Assembly: GCA_963930775.1 (NCBI GenBank)
Contig: OZ005689.1
Span: 21,843,718 to 21,907,717, forward strand
Reading direction: 5' to 3'
DNA: 64,000 nucleotides
Source of the DNA: Cliona cf. orientalis
Taxonomy: Eukaryota; Porifera; Demospongiae; Clionaida; Clionaidae
In this document: positions 1 through 9,789 of the stretch, one piece after another
Numbering within the stretch: the stretch's first letter is position 1
How the letters are laid out: each line of letters begins with the position of its first letter
The notes under the pieces: model-generated
What the model saw: the letters and a program-made list of their open reading frames with translations, nothing else
Database searches by the model: none
What the model was told of the DNA's origin: nothing
Program-made: the position numbers and the translations under genes

Positions 1-218
1 CAAACTCTATGAAAATATGGCTAGAGTCGTATCCAGGCGATTTCACGGACTGCTTGGCCTAGCTCTACACTTCTCTATACTTTGTACAGGGGTGGGCGTG
101 GCACCTGTCATGTGACACCGCAGCTGCATGATCGTGAAGAGTGCTGAAACAGCTTTATTCAATGGATTTTTTTTTGTATTTCAACTCCAGGTGAGTGATA
201 TTTTACATAAAATTAATG
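1..218. other. No recognised gene
   Basis: I see no coding or repeat signature here. It lies downstream of the gag remnant on the minus strand, so it is either flanking DNA after a deletion or decayed retroelement body continuing past the window edge. Confidence 0.3.
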
Positions 219-1177
219 CTATGTTTTATACTTGAAAATCAGTCTTAGACGGCTATTTGGCACTATGCTATAATCGATCTGACCACGCCCATCGATCATT
301 GCATGAACCCGCTTGACCCAGTCCTTAATGTACCTGAGCACTTTTGTCTCCTCTGTCCACTTAGACAGTCGAGCTCTCTCCTCGAAACGCTCCAACCACT
401 GCAGGAAGTCATTGTCATCCCCATCTGTACTACCATCAAAACAGGCGAGAGGGGGTAGACTTGCAGCTTGTACCTGAGCAGCAAGCAACTGATTGAGTCT
501 CAAACAATTTTGCCATCATCTCTGCACTTCCTACAGAAGTCAGGGTTGGAGTACTGTGCGTAGCTGTCGTACTACCTCCTGATGCAGCCGTACTCGCCCT
601 AGCAGAAGAGGCTGTCGTACTCGATGATGCTGAGGTTGATGAACTGGCGCTAGAGAGTGCTCCACTGGCCGTAGCCGCAACTGTGGTGGATGGAGTAGAG
701 GTAGAGACTAGTAGTCACACTGGTGGACGACTCGCTGGGAGAAGCTGAGGTAGCGGAGGTACTTGCCCCTGAGGTACTCTTGGCCTCTAACATGGCAATC
801 TTCTCCAACACTGCTTTCTCAGTCTTAAACCGTTCACTCAGTTCACCCATGCTTGCGACCTCTCACACTCTTCGTCTGACCTTCTCCAATGCACACAGTT
901 TCTCCACCTCTGCACGCAGCGTTACTGTTTCCAGTTCTGCCTGGGCATCGTCCAATCGCTGCTGCAACTTTACGTCACTCTCCTTCGCCCTCTCCACATC
1001 AACTTTCTGCTCTTTGATTGTGCTTAGTGCCTCCTCGAGCTTCGCTTCCAACTCAGCGATCTTGTCTGTTTCCTCACTCATGTTGCGAATCGATCTCGTC
1101 GACGACCGGGTTCTCTTATGTGTAGAACTGTCCTTATGCTGGTCGGCTAACAGTGCTCGAAGTTCTCTCTGGCTCAT
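219..1177 (-). pseudogene. Retrotransposon gag remnant
   Basis: Minus-strand capsid-type protein of an LTR retrotransposon, broken into pieces in different frames. The first piece (1177 to 863) is a charged coiled coil rich in Glu, Lys and Ala (EETDKIAELEAKLEEA). The middle (850 to about 520) is a Ser/Thr/Ala-rich linker. The last piece (503 to 219) has the gag-like segment LPPLACFDGS, then FLQWLERFEERARLSKWTEE, the usual start of gypsy/Pao-type gag domains. At least two frame changes separate the pieces, and similarity ends near 250, with no protease or polymerase in the window. The primer site and LTR directly upstream fix the orientation. The family assignment rests on pattern memory only. 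Confidence 0.6.
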
Positions 1178-1198
1178 TCAGACATATACTCGATCCTC

Positions 1199-1219
1199 GA
1201 CTCCTGGCAGGTATCGCCA
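1199..1219 (-). other. Primer-binding site of LTR element
   Basis: On the minus strand the sequence directly after the LTR begins TGGCGATACCTGCCAGGA. A TGG start 2-3 bases after an LTR ending in CA is the normal tRNA primer-binding site layout. It lies between the LTR and the gag remnant. Confidence 0.55.
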
Positions 1220-1221
1220 AT

Positions 1222-1473
1222 TGTGACAGTGCACGCTGAAACACGGCTGCAGCCCTGTTCACAGCTGATCTTTTATTACAATTCAGCCATACACCAATCA
1301 CAAGATACAGAGAGCACACACAACAGACAAGAAGAAAGAAGACAGATACAACTACTCAAAAAGACAGCTGACATGACCATATTATATGGTAATGAAATGA
1401 TGACTGAACAAACCGGACAGTCAGGTACGCAAACCAGTTTAATATGACAAGGGAAAGGAAAAGGGTCGTCACA
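1222..1473 (-). repeat. LTR (5' LTR of minus-strand element)
   Basis: A 252 bp segment which on the minus strand starts TGTGACGACCC and ends CACTGTCACA, giving TG...CA boundaries. It is followed by a primer site and gag. No second LTR lies in the window, so the partner and the target duplication cannot be confirmed. Confidence 0.55.
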
Positions 1474-1959
1474 CCCCCACCTATAATAATATTAGTCAAT
1501 TCTTTTTTTATAATAATTATAAAGTTTAGCAACAAACAGCAAGGACACAAATAAGCGTAATTATAGCTAATATTACAAAACAGGTGGTAGTGTACACGAG
1601 TTGTACCCTTCAACAGCTACAAACTGAGATCTGTAGAGCAGGTAACTCCTGATCCATCTAGTAAGAACATTATGATAATATATTACATCTATCAAGTCCT
1701 AACTTTTCCATGGATTGCAAGAGAGGAAGCTGTGGTACTGTTATCGCCAGCTACAGCTATAGCTTCTTGATCTTTGCCTATTGTGACGTTCTAGCTTCAA
1801 GATTATTGGTGAACATACATGAATGGGGGTGGGGCATTGATAGGTTGATTGATTTTACATCTTTCCTACATAATCCCATAGTAATATTACTTGTCCCATA
1901 CAAGTATAATATTATTATTATATTGACAGGTACAATAAGAATGAAGCACTATAGTGCAA
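1474..1959. other. AT-rich intergenic DNA
   Basis: AT-rich sequence. No gene, inverted repeat or RNA was recognised. Confidence 0.3.
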
Positions 1960-2520
1960 AACCCTCGGCGCGCAAGCACTGAGCACTACTGTGTTAGTGC
2001 AAGAAGCTTACATGCTATAAGCCTATGCCTATGGGCTTCCTAGCACAATGTCAGAGTAACCACAAGAATGCACATTGTATGCGCATGCGATTGCATAATG
2101 TCCAGCAGTATCACGTATGTAATGCTGTGTCAGCATTTTGTAGCATGCAGAGATAGCCAAGAAGCTTCTCTGCCAGTGTAGTGCGATCAGTGACGAACCA
2201 GTCATGTTGTTGGATCTATAACCAACCGTATATACTTTTCGAGTAGAAAAGAAGCCATTGCTATCTCGTTTGGCCGTCGAAAGTTCGCCGGCGAGCGAGG
2301 ACATAAGCGGTGACCAGCAAATGACGCCATAACTCTTGAACGAAGCGTTTTCAGGGAAAGCCAAACGGTAAAAACGTTGAAAACGCCATAAAGACCCCTA
2401 TAAAACTTCGTTTGTGACGTAAAAATGAGGTTGGCAGCTGATTTTGTGGTAACAGACAGACAGACACACACACACACACACAGAATGACTACCATAACCC
2501 TCGCGCATGCGCCGAGGGTT
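1960..2520. mobile_element. Non-autonomous element, AACCCTCGGCGC ends
   Basis: Starts AACCCTCGGCGCG and ends GCATGCGCCGAGGGTT, an imperfect terminal inverted repeat. A second copy at 26751-27605 shares both ends, the internal stretch with TTGAAAAGAAGCCATT-like sequence, and the CAGACAGACA plus CA-repeat block before the right end. No coding capacity. The superfamily is unknown. Confidence 0.6.
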
Positions 2521-3055
2521 AATAATAGAAATCATAGTAGCCCTTAGCCACTCATCCTGGACCGTACAATGGTTAAAAATATTACCTCCTGTGTAGTCCA
2601 TACATCACTGAAAGTCTTCTCATTATCATTTTATAACTTCTTCCAGATTGAAATAATGTAATAACATCTACATAATATTATAGTCGTGATAATAATCGCC
2701 ACTTCACGCAACATAGACCGCTAGCTACAACAACTAACCATTGAGAGCCTGGGCACTGAGAGAGTGTGACATAGTCACGATCAGCTGCACGAATATACTC
2801 GAGTTTATGACAGTATTCTTGCCAACCAAAAACAAGGAATTGTCCAAGTCATATACTTAACACCGGGATCGTGAATCGAGTGACCTCATGCACGTGGTAT
2901 TGTATGCGCATGCGTAGTCTGTGCACGAACGTAGGCATGCAGTTTACTCGATCATGAATATTAAATTTTGTCCAAAAAATAATATTTCTGTGAAATGCTG
3001 AGTTGACTGTCATCAACTGACTGACTCTACACTTGCTGATTAATAATAAGAGTAG
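2521..3055. other. Intergenic DNA
   Basis: No gene or structured repeat recognised between two MITEs. Confidence 0.3.
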
Positions 3056-3404
3056 CAGTGGCGGATTTAGGGTGGTTCCTAGGGTTCCATGGAACCCCCC
3101 TTTGGGCTGCACCTAGCACTAAGAAGTACTGATGACTGGTGATTGATAGGCTAAATGGAACCCCCCTCTCTGTCCTACAGACTCAGAAAACTACTCTACT
3201 GCTATGGCTCACCTTAGCATGCTTTAGCAGAAAATTCGTTCAAAAACTGATCGATTGGACTGGTAGGACTGATAGTTTCTCTCAAAAACGATTGAAATGG
3301 GCGTAATTTGACCTCAAAGTGGGTGAGGCTTCAAAAATTTCGTGCGTGCTTCGTGCAACTGCACTATTGGGACCCCCCTTCTACAAATCCTGGATCTGCC
3401 ACTG
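3056..3404. mobile_element. MITE, CAGTGGCGGATCCAG family, copy 1
   Basis: Ends CAGTGGCGGATTTAGG and CCTGGATCTGCCACTG, flanked by a 5 bp direct repeat AGTAG (3051-3055 and 3405-3409). Copies 2 and 3 at 5917-6224 and 42256-42645 have the same ends and 5 bp duplications. CAGTGGCG-type ends suggest hAT; 5 bp duplications are known for the hAT5 group. No coding capacity. Confidence 0.75.
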
Positions 3405-3853
3405 AGTAGTGAACAGTACGGTGATGTCATAATGAGTTGACTGACATCAAGAGTATAGTCTACACTGTACAAAATGACAAGTGACGGTCACTATTTTGCC
3501 CTTCACTGCCATGTAGTGAAATAATATCGATAGTGACGGTCACTACTAATAGAGGTGGTTCACTACAATTATTCTTAGTGAAATGTATGGGTAGTGAGCC
3601 TCACTACAAATAGATCACCAGTGTTCACTACATACTGTAATGACGTCATAACCACACATGCGCATATTAATGAGCGAGTGGCAACTGCAGCTGAAATTTG
3701 AAAATGGAGAAGACATGAAGAGTGCTTATTCTGTGTGAAAGAAGGCAGAGAGCTCTGATATCATTAAAAATAACAAAGGTAAATGGTGTGGAACCCATTG
3801 AGTTAGCTAAATTTGGTGTTGACTGTTCTGAGTATGCTAGCTAGGTAGTTTTA

Positions 3854-4239
3854 CAGTCGAGCCTCTGATAACGGACCCTCCGAGAAGCGGACAACCTCTC
3901 TACAACGGACAAGTGCCGTGTTACCGATTGAATTTAGCATAGTTATAGTACATTAGCAACCTCCGAGAAGGATTCCGGACAGCAGACAAGATCCAAGCTC
4001 CCAACGTGACTTTTCAATGCAAAACTGCCTCTAAATAGCGGACATCCGGAAACCACGCCCTTAAATTAACGATGCCACGCCCAACTTTGCCGCAATCTAG
4101 GCCGTCGCAATATTATGCAGCATGCGTGATAATAATATTAGCCTTGAATCCAGATAACGATTTTGGAGTAGTCAGTACTTCAGAAACAAAAAAAACAAGA
4201 GGCCGTTCCCAAAGTGTCCTTTGTTCGGAGGCTCGACTG
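3854..4239. mobile_element. MITE with CAGTCGAGCCTC ends, TA duplication
   Basis: Inverted ends CAGTCGAGCCTC and GAGGCTCGACTG with TA on both sides, 386 bp. This is the layout of pogo/Tigger-type MITEs. It is nested in the 3463-6331 element. Confidence 0.75.
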
Positions 4240-4499
4240 TAGTTTGAACATCTTTCAGAGTAGAGTAGATAATACATGAACCCTACGCTGAACCTATTTG
4301 TAAAGATTTCCAGCATATGTTGACTGACATGGTTCCTGTGAAGCCTTCTGGTTCAACTTTTTACCTCTTTTGTTTTGTATGAATATCTGTAGGTCTAAAA
4401 CACAACTAGAAGAGAGGTGCTACACTAGTACAAGGTGAGGATATTGTCACAGTCACAGTACCACTTGTATTCTATACCTGCATGGTCTTAACATACGCC

Positions 4500-5001
4500 C
4501 CTGTCAGTTTCTACCTCTCCTCTCTATCTCTCTCATCTTTCTTTTATCTCTCTCCCTCTCCCTTCCCCTTCTGTCGTACAGACTAGTCTGTCTCGCTAAC
4601 TCTCTTCCCTCATCTCTTTGTTCCTGCTCCCCTCTCTTTTTATCTTTTGTCCTATATCTATCTTCCTATTCCTCTCTTAATTTGCCTCCCCATTTTTTTA
4701 TCTCTGCAGCTTGGCCTTCAAATTTAAACTGATATGATGACGAAGCCATTGACAACATGTAGGTATGTCAGTTGTTCCTCTTACTTCATCTCATCTCTCT
4801 CTCTGTCTCTCCCCCACCCCACGCCCCGGCCTCATTCTCTCTGATTTGTATCACCATCTTTATCTCTGCAGCTCAGTTGTCAAATTTTTAAGCTGATATG
4901 ATGGTGGTCCTGTTGACAGTATGCAGGTATGTCAGTTTCTACCTCTCGTCTCCTCTCTCTTGTCTTTTCCCTCTCTCTCTCCTCTCATTCTTGTCTGTCT
5001 T
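4500..5001. repeat. CT-rich simple sequence
   Basis: Polypyrimidine-rich tract (CTCTCTCC and similar). It resumes at 5450-5640 on the other side of the 5002-5441 insertion, so that element landed in a CT tract. Open frames here are compositional and not credible genes. Confidence 0.6.
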
Positions 5002-5441
5002 TAGTCTGGCGGGCCAGCCCCTTCGCCAGAGGGAGGAAGGGTCTGGTGTCATGCCTATACACGACTTGTACCGCTGCAGCCAGGAGTGCAGCCCAATCAG
5101 ATCACTCCACGTCACGACTAATATTGTGTGGCTACTGGTATGCAGGCCGACCAATCAGAGGCCCACTCTTCTTGTTCAGTAAACGGTTGGGGTTGTCGCT
5201 ACCACGCGTTCTGACCAACCAGGTGCTAAATCTTCATGAGGCTGGCGATCATAACTATTTATTACCAACGAAGAGCAGGCATCTGATTGGTCAGCCCGAG
5301 TATTTAGATAGCTCCACAATATTGGTGGTGACATGGCGAGATCTGATTGGGCTGCACTCCTGGCTGCAGCGGTACAAATCGCATATAGGCACGACACCAG
5401 ACCCTTCCTCCCTCTTGCGAAGGGGCCAGCCCGCCAGACTA
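5002..5441. mobile_element. 440 bp element, long inverted ends, 9 bp duplication
   Basis: Begins TAGTCTGGCGGGCCAGCCCC and ends with the reverse complement. Similarity between the arms runs for roughly 110 bp. Flanked by the 9 bp direct repeat GTCTGTCTT (4993-5001 and 5442-5450). Long arms with 9 bp duplications are typical of Mutator-like elements. The ends resemble those of the 28993-42223 element and of the tiny elements at 11235 and 37255. The flank is CT-rich, so the 9 bp match is slightly weaker evidence here. Confidence 0.7.
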
Positions 5442-5916
5442 GTCTGTCTTACCACCTCTCCTCCCTCGTTTCTCTCTGTTCAGCTCCCCGTCTTTTTTTC
5501 TCTTGTCTCCTCTCTCTCTCTCCCTCTCCTTTCATTCTTGTCTGTCTCACTGCCCCTCTTCCCTTGTCTCTGTTTCTGCTCCCTCTTTAACTCTTGTCTC
5601 CCTCCCCTTTCTCTTTCTCTTCTCCCTTTTTCTCTGCAAAAGATTAATTTTTTTCATCCTTACAGCTCGGGTGACAAGAATTCAGGTTAACAAAACTGTT
5701 GAAAACTATGTTAGTAAAACAATAAAATATGACAAACACTAGTTTCCGCTTTCTAGAAAATGCTTTGTCTATACTTGCTTAACTGTTGCTGACTTCTTTT
5801 TTATCATTAATTTTATTGAATTGGATTGTCAAAACAAACATGTAGTGAAAATCATATTATCTAGTAGTGAACCTGACAACATTTGGTAGTGAATGCCACC
5901 TAATATTTATGTAGTG

Positions 5917-6224
5917 CAGTGGCGGATCCAGGATTTCCAGAATGGGGGTCTTGCGCGCAAAGCATGCGCGAAATTTTAGAAGCCACGCCCACTTTGGGGC
6001 AAAACCACGCCCATTTCGATTGTTTTTGAGGCAAACTACCAGCCCTACCAGTCCAATCGATCGAACTTCTAAAGCATTCTAAGGTGAGCCATAGCAGCAG
6101 TTTTCTTAGTTCTATAGCCAGAAAGGGGGGTTCCATTTAGTTTATCATCAGTACTTCTTAGTGTTAGATGCAGCCCAAAGGGGGGTACACTTGCACCCCC
6201 CTTACCCCCCTGGATCCGCCACTG
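5917..6224. mobile_element. MITE, CAGTGGCGGATCCAG family, copy 2
   Basis: Ends CAGTGGCGGATCCAGG and CCTGGATCCGCCACTG form a nearly perfect inverted repeat. Flanked by the 5 bp direct repeat TAGTG (5912-5916 and 6225-6229). Nested in the 3463-6331 element. It is the least diverged of the three copies. Confidence 0.8.
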
Positions 6225-6331
6225 TAGTGAGAGCCTGTGTAGTGACCATCACTACACCAAAAGTGGTGAGAACTGTGGTAAACATTTCACTACATATTTA
6301 TAGTGACGGTCACTAATCATTTTTTACAGTG

Positions 6332-6745
6332 TACTCTTGCTGATATGTTATAATTATGGGGATAAATTTAATAAGAGCAGCGAATGACAGTGTAATAACA
6401 ATAAATGGGGATAAGCGAATGACAGTTTGTAGTACACGAGTATTAATATCCAAGTGTTATGGCCCAGACGGCTGTCAGCTACTTGCTTCCTGAACGAAGA
6501 GGATTCCACATCTCCAGTGCCTATATCAATCAGGCAAGCACAACACTAGAATATAACCATGTTTATGCTAACAAACACAATGTCATAATCTAATTAGTGC
6601 AAGAAGATTCACATTTTCATAGTGTATCTTAATGAGCACGTGACGACCTTTACCAGAAATTTGTGCAAATTTTAAAATCGTAAATCTTTTCTAGAATAAT
6701 CAAATAAACGCTACCTATCTATATTTTTAATTGAAGTATACTTAC
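6332..6745. other. Intergenic, possible last kinase exon
   Basis: Downstream of the kinase gene on the minus strand. Around 6530-6440 a minus-strand frame reads LIDIGTGDVESSSFRKQVAD without stops and could be a last exon, but no clear acceptor or homology supports it. Confidence 0.2.
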
Positions 6746-8500
6746 CTGATCCATGGTACACCTTCGCTTATAATTGTGTTCACAACATTTTTTAGTGATA
6801 ATGCTGAACACTTCGGCAATTTCTTCCGAAACCAATCCAGGCTTGGAGTCACACCCAGCTCTAAACTTCTTCACATCAGTCCAGGCTCCAGCCTCTGCAA
6901 TGATCAACCAAAATTACATGTGTTACATGCAGTACATCAAAGCTATTAAGTTTGACAACACAATCACTAATAATTATTTATATACCAATTTTTCATCATC
7001 ACACTCATCTAAATACACAAAAAGACCAGTGCACGTTCAAGACAGACCTACCTAGTAGGAGCAGTATTCTTATGCAGCAAAATAGTACCAATGGGCAACC
7101 TATAATCATTTCTTTCGTATAGTATTACAAAAAAATAACATGGATACCTACACCAATAAAATATTGGTAATGAATATTATTAAAGATCACACTTACCACT
7201 CCATACATACATATATACATCTGTTTTTGGCCCTCTCTTCCCGTCTGCATATTCTGGTGCAGTGTAACCCCTCGTACCAGCAAGTCCAATTGCTCCTCTT
7301 GCGGTCACAATAGCTGTTGACCCAACATTGGTGGGCAAAGGAGTCACAAAACTGAAATCTGCTACTTTGGCTGTAAAGGACTCGTCAATGAGGACATTTT
7401 GTCTAGCAAAGATTTTACTATGATGTAACAACAATACTTTGTATTCGGTAACTTACGATTTAACATCTTGATGGACATACGGGGGCTTGGAACTGTGTAG
7501 GTAGCTGAGACCACATCCAGTGCCATAGAGTATCTTAATTCTCTGTTCCCAGGTCAAAGGATTAGAAACCTATTGTACCGCAACTATCATTGAATTTGGT
7601 GGTGTACAGTAAGGATGGTATCTAACCTTGTACTTGTGAATGCAGTCATACAATGACAAATTCTTCACGTGAGGATACACTAAGGCCTGTGGAGTGTTAC
7701 AGTAACCCATAAGTGTGATAAAGTTTGTGTGACGAAACCTGAAGATATTTGAATTTCACTTGATGAAAGATAATTACACAATATCATATGTAACCTCGAA
7801 AGGTTTTTCACTTCATCCACCAAGGATGAAACTCCAGGCATTTCTGTCCTTACTTTTGGCTATATAAGAAAAAAGGTTGTCAATAATAATTAAAGTTTGT
7901 CAAAATTAATGACACTGAACTACACTCACATTCAAAACTTTAACAGCCACTTCCAATCCATGAAAAATACCTAAGTAAACACTTCCAAAACCACCCTTTC
8001 CAATCAAGGCATTATAAGACGATGTGGCGATATCTAGCTCATCTGTAGTAAACTGTCGCACTGTGAGCAAAAATTACACAAATAGGGGCAGTGACTCGCG
8101 TGAGTCAGTCATGCCACCACTCACAGTCGAACTCCTACTATCAATAACAACGGCACTTTCCTTTGAGATAGGAGAAGCAGACAATTCATCATCAGCCAAG
8201 ATCATCTTGAATCATCTTGAATGAGGCTACAAATATGTTATAATGCTGCATAATTATTATAAATATTAAGTACGATATTAGTGTACCATCTGTCACTTCA
8301 ATGCTCTTGGAACAGCATTTATTCCCAAAACCATCATCCACGGTACATTTGTATATCCCACTCTTATGGGCATAATAGACAGGACTGAGTAGGCCTACAT
8401 CTCCATGCAGATTGTGCCAACGATAGGAGAGAAGAGAGTTATGAGTCGAAGCAATACAAAAAAGAGGTACCACAGCTTTTGGAATTTGTAACACCACATC
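6746..8500 (-). CDS. Ig-domain IRAK/Pelle-like kinase gene (partial)
   Basis: Multi-exon minus-strand gene. Exons read about 8500-8287, 8213-8125, 8060-7930, 7859-7795, 7738-7627, 7569-7457, 7417-7197 and 6894-6746, with GT-AG borders that keep frame. The first exon shown encodes an Ig-like fold (CIASTHN..YRWHN..SGIYKCTVDD). A Ser-rich linker follows. The kinase part has the glycine loop IGKGGFGSVYLG, VAVKVLN with the ATP lysine, FRHTNFITLMGYC, YLHSSKPPYVHQDVKS, VADFSF, GTRGYTAPEYADGKRGPKTD and a C-lobe with AGCDSKPG. This order fits the TKL group, closest to IRAK/Pelle and plant receptor-like kinases. Two key motifs deviate: HRD is HQD and DFG is DFS. The catalytic Asp of each motif remains, so reduced activity or a pseudokinase is possible. 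Signal peptide, membrane segment and 5' exons were not found. Confidence 0.8.
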
Positions 8501-8584
8501 TTTGCTTTGGTGTGCAACACAGAATGTTTATGCAGAAAACATTGTGATATAATAACACTAAACTACATCATATCCAAGGGCCTA

Positions 8585-8843
8585 TATATGTGGCAGTCCC
8601 ATATAGAAAACGAACATTATTCCTATCACATTTTGACCACTATTTCTACTTTACATGATTGTAACTCTGCTGTGGAATCTCCCAGAAAGCTCAAATTTAG
8701 GCTTTAGTAACTTCAATCTATCTGCTAGGGATAAACCAACTTCTGGCTTCAACTGTCAAAGCATAATATTAGGAGAGCTAATTAAATTAAGCTAATTAAA
8801 AACAGAATAATGTTCGTTTTCTACATGGGACTGCCACACATAT
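8585..8843. mobile_element. Short MITE, GTGGCAGTCCC ends
   Basis: Left arm TATGTGGCAGTCCCATATAG through GAACATTATTC is repeated inverted at the right end (GAATAATGTTCGTTTTCTAC, then GGGACTGCCACACATA). The arms are about 38 bp and the whole about 260 bp. No target duplication is certain in this AT-rich flank. Confidence 0.6.
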
Positions 8844-8969
8844 CGTGTATATATGTGCTGCTGCCATACGTATACTAATAAATCACACCATAATGCTATA
8901 ACAAACAATGTCTTGTGTATGTAATCATATTATTTGTGCTGTATGCACATTACATTATACTATTATGGA

Positions 8970-9027
8970 ATCCCCGGGGGGGGGGGGGGGGTGATTCCCA
9001 GTGCACCCCCCCCCCCCCCCCCCCCCG
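8970..9027. repeat. Adjacent poly-G and poly-C runs
   Basis: A run of about 18 G, then about 15 mixed bases, then over 20 C. This could fold as a G/C hairpin or G-quadruplex. Run lengths of this kind are unreliable in assemblies. Confidence 0.6.
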
Positions 9028-9789
9028 TATGTACGCAACCCTGCTGGGGATTTAATTTGTTGTGGCCAGTACCATGATTTTATGGCTGTGATACATCCAC
9101 CAGGTAAATATGTAGGAGTACCGTGTTTCTTCTAAAAATTCAGCCCTTCTAATTATTATGCACCCTTTACCAAATGATTGAATATAGTCTAATTTTTCGG
9201 CAAAGGTCGTCATGCGTATATACTACTATAAACGGGAATGGAATGCGCACGCAGACAGAATGTTGAATATTAACATCAAAAAATTTAGCGAAGCTAGAGC
9301 AATATTATTTTCATGCCGGTATGTATCAACAATGAACTGGTTGTCCTCATAGGCAAGTAGTGTTTTCCCCCTAGTGAGTATATATATAACCTAATACACA
9401 TAGATGATTAAACTAACACTAATGGACCATATTCATTATTATTGTTCTATATAACGCACACCACCTCCAGGGGTACTGCTGCTCCAGCAGCTGTTGCGCG
9501 CTTTTTTACATGAAATGCAGTTTTTAACAAGCGAAGGTATCCAAAAAGCGAAAGGAAGACCTACACTTCAGTATTTTTTTGAGAGAGTAATGCTACTGAT
9601 GTACTCGAGGGTTTCCCCAGAAATCTATAGTAGAGTGGTATTTTTGTTCAAAGATCAAAGGTTTTAATATTCCTGTATAAATTTTACTCACCACATCAAA
9701 GGGAAGTGAATGCTGGCCTAGGGAAACCCATCTGTACCATAATAATATAGTTTGCTAGGATCTTATAGCGTGGTGCATAAATATTAGTT
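9028..9789. other. Intergenic DNA with one dispersed repeat
   Basis: No gene seen. A stretch at about 9418-9590 (ATGGACCATATTCATT, CACCACCTCCAGGGGT, AAAGCGAAAGGAAGA) recurs inverted at about 14855-14945, marking an old dispersed repeat. Confidence 0.45.

Larger units (their letters stand above)
3463..6331. mobile_element. 2.9 kb composite element, TA target site
   Basis: Inverted ends CACTGTACAAAATGACAAGT and, read inward from the right, CACTGTAAAAAATGATTAGT, both followed by GACGGTCACT and flanked by TA on both sides. Subterminal copies of GTAGTGA/TCACTAC repeat many times near both ends. The interior holds at least three further insertions (3854-4239, 5002-5441, 5917-6224) and CT-rich tracts. 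No transposase is recognisable, so it is a non-autonomous Tc1/mariner-like or similar TA-targeting element enlarged by nesting. Confidence 0.65.

Noticed and set aside
719-1226. Plus-strand 167-residue frame
   Set aside because: It is the antisense shadow of the gag remnant.
4898-5742. Leu/Ser-rich frames up to 253 residues
   Set aside because: They arise from CT-rich tracts on both sides of a MITE and cross its inverted repeats; compositional artefact.
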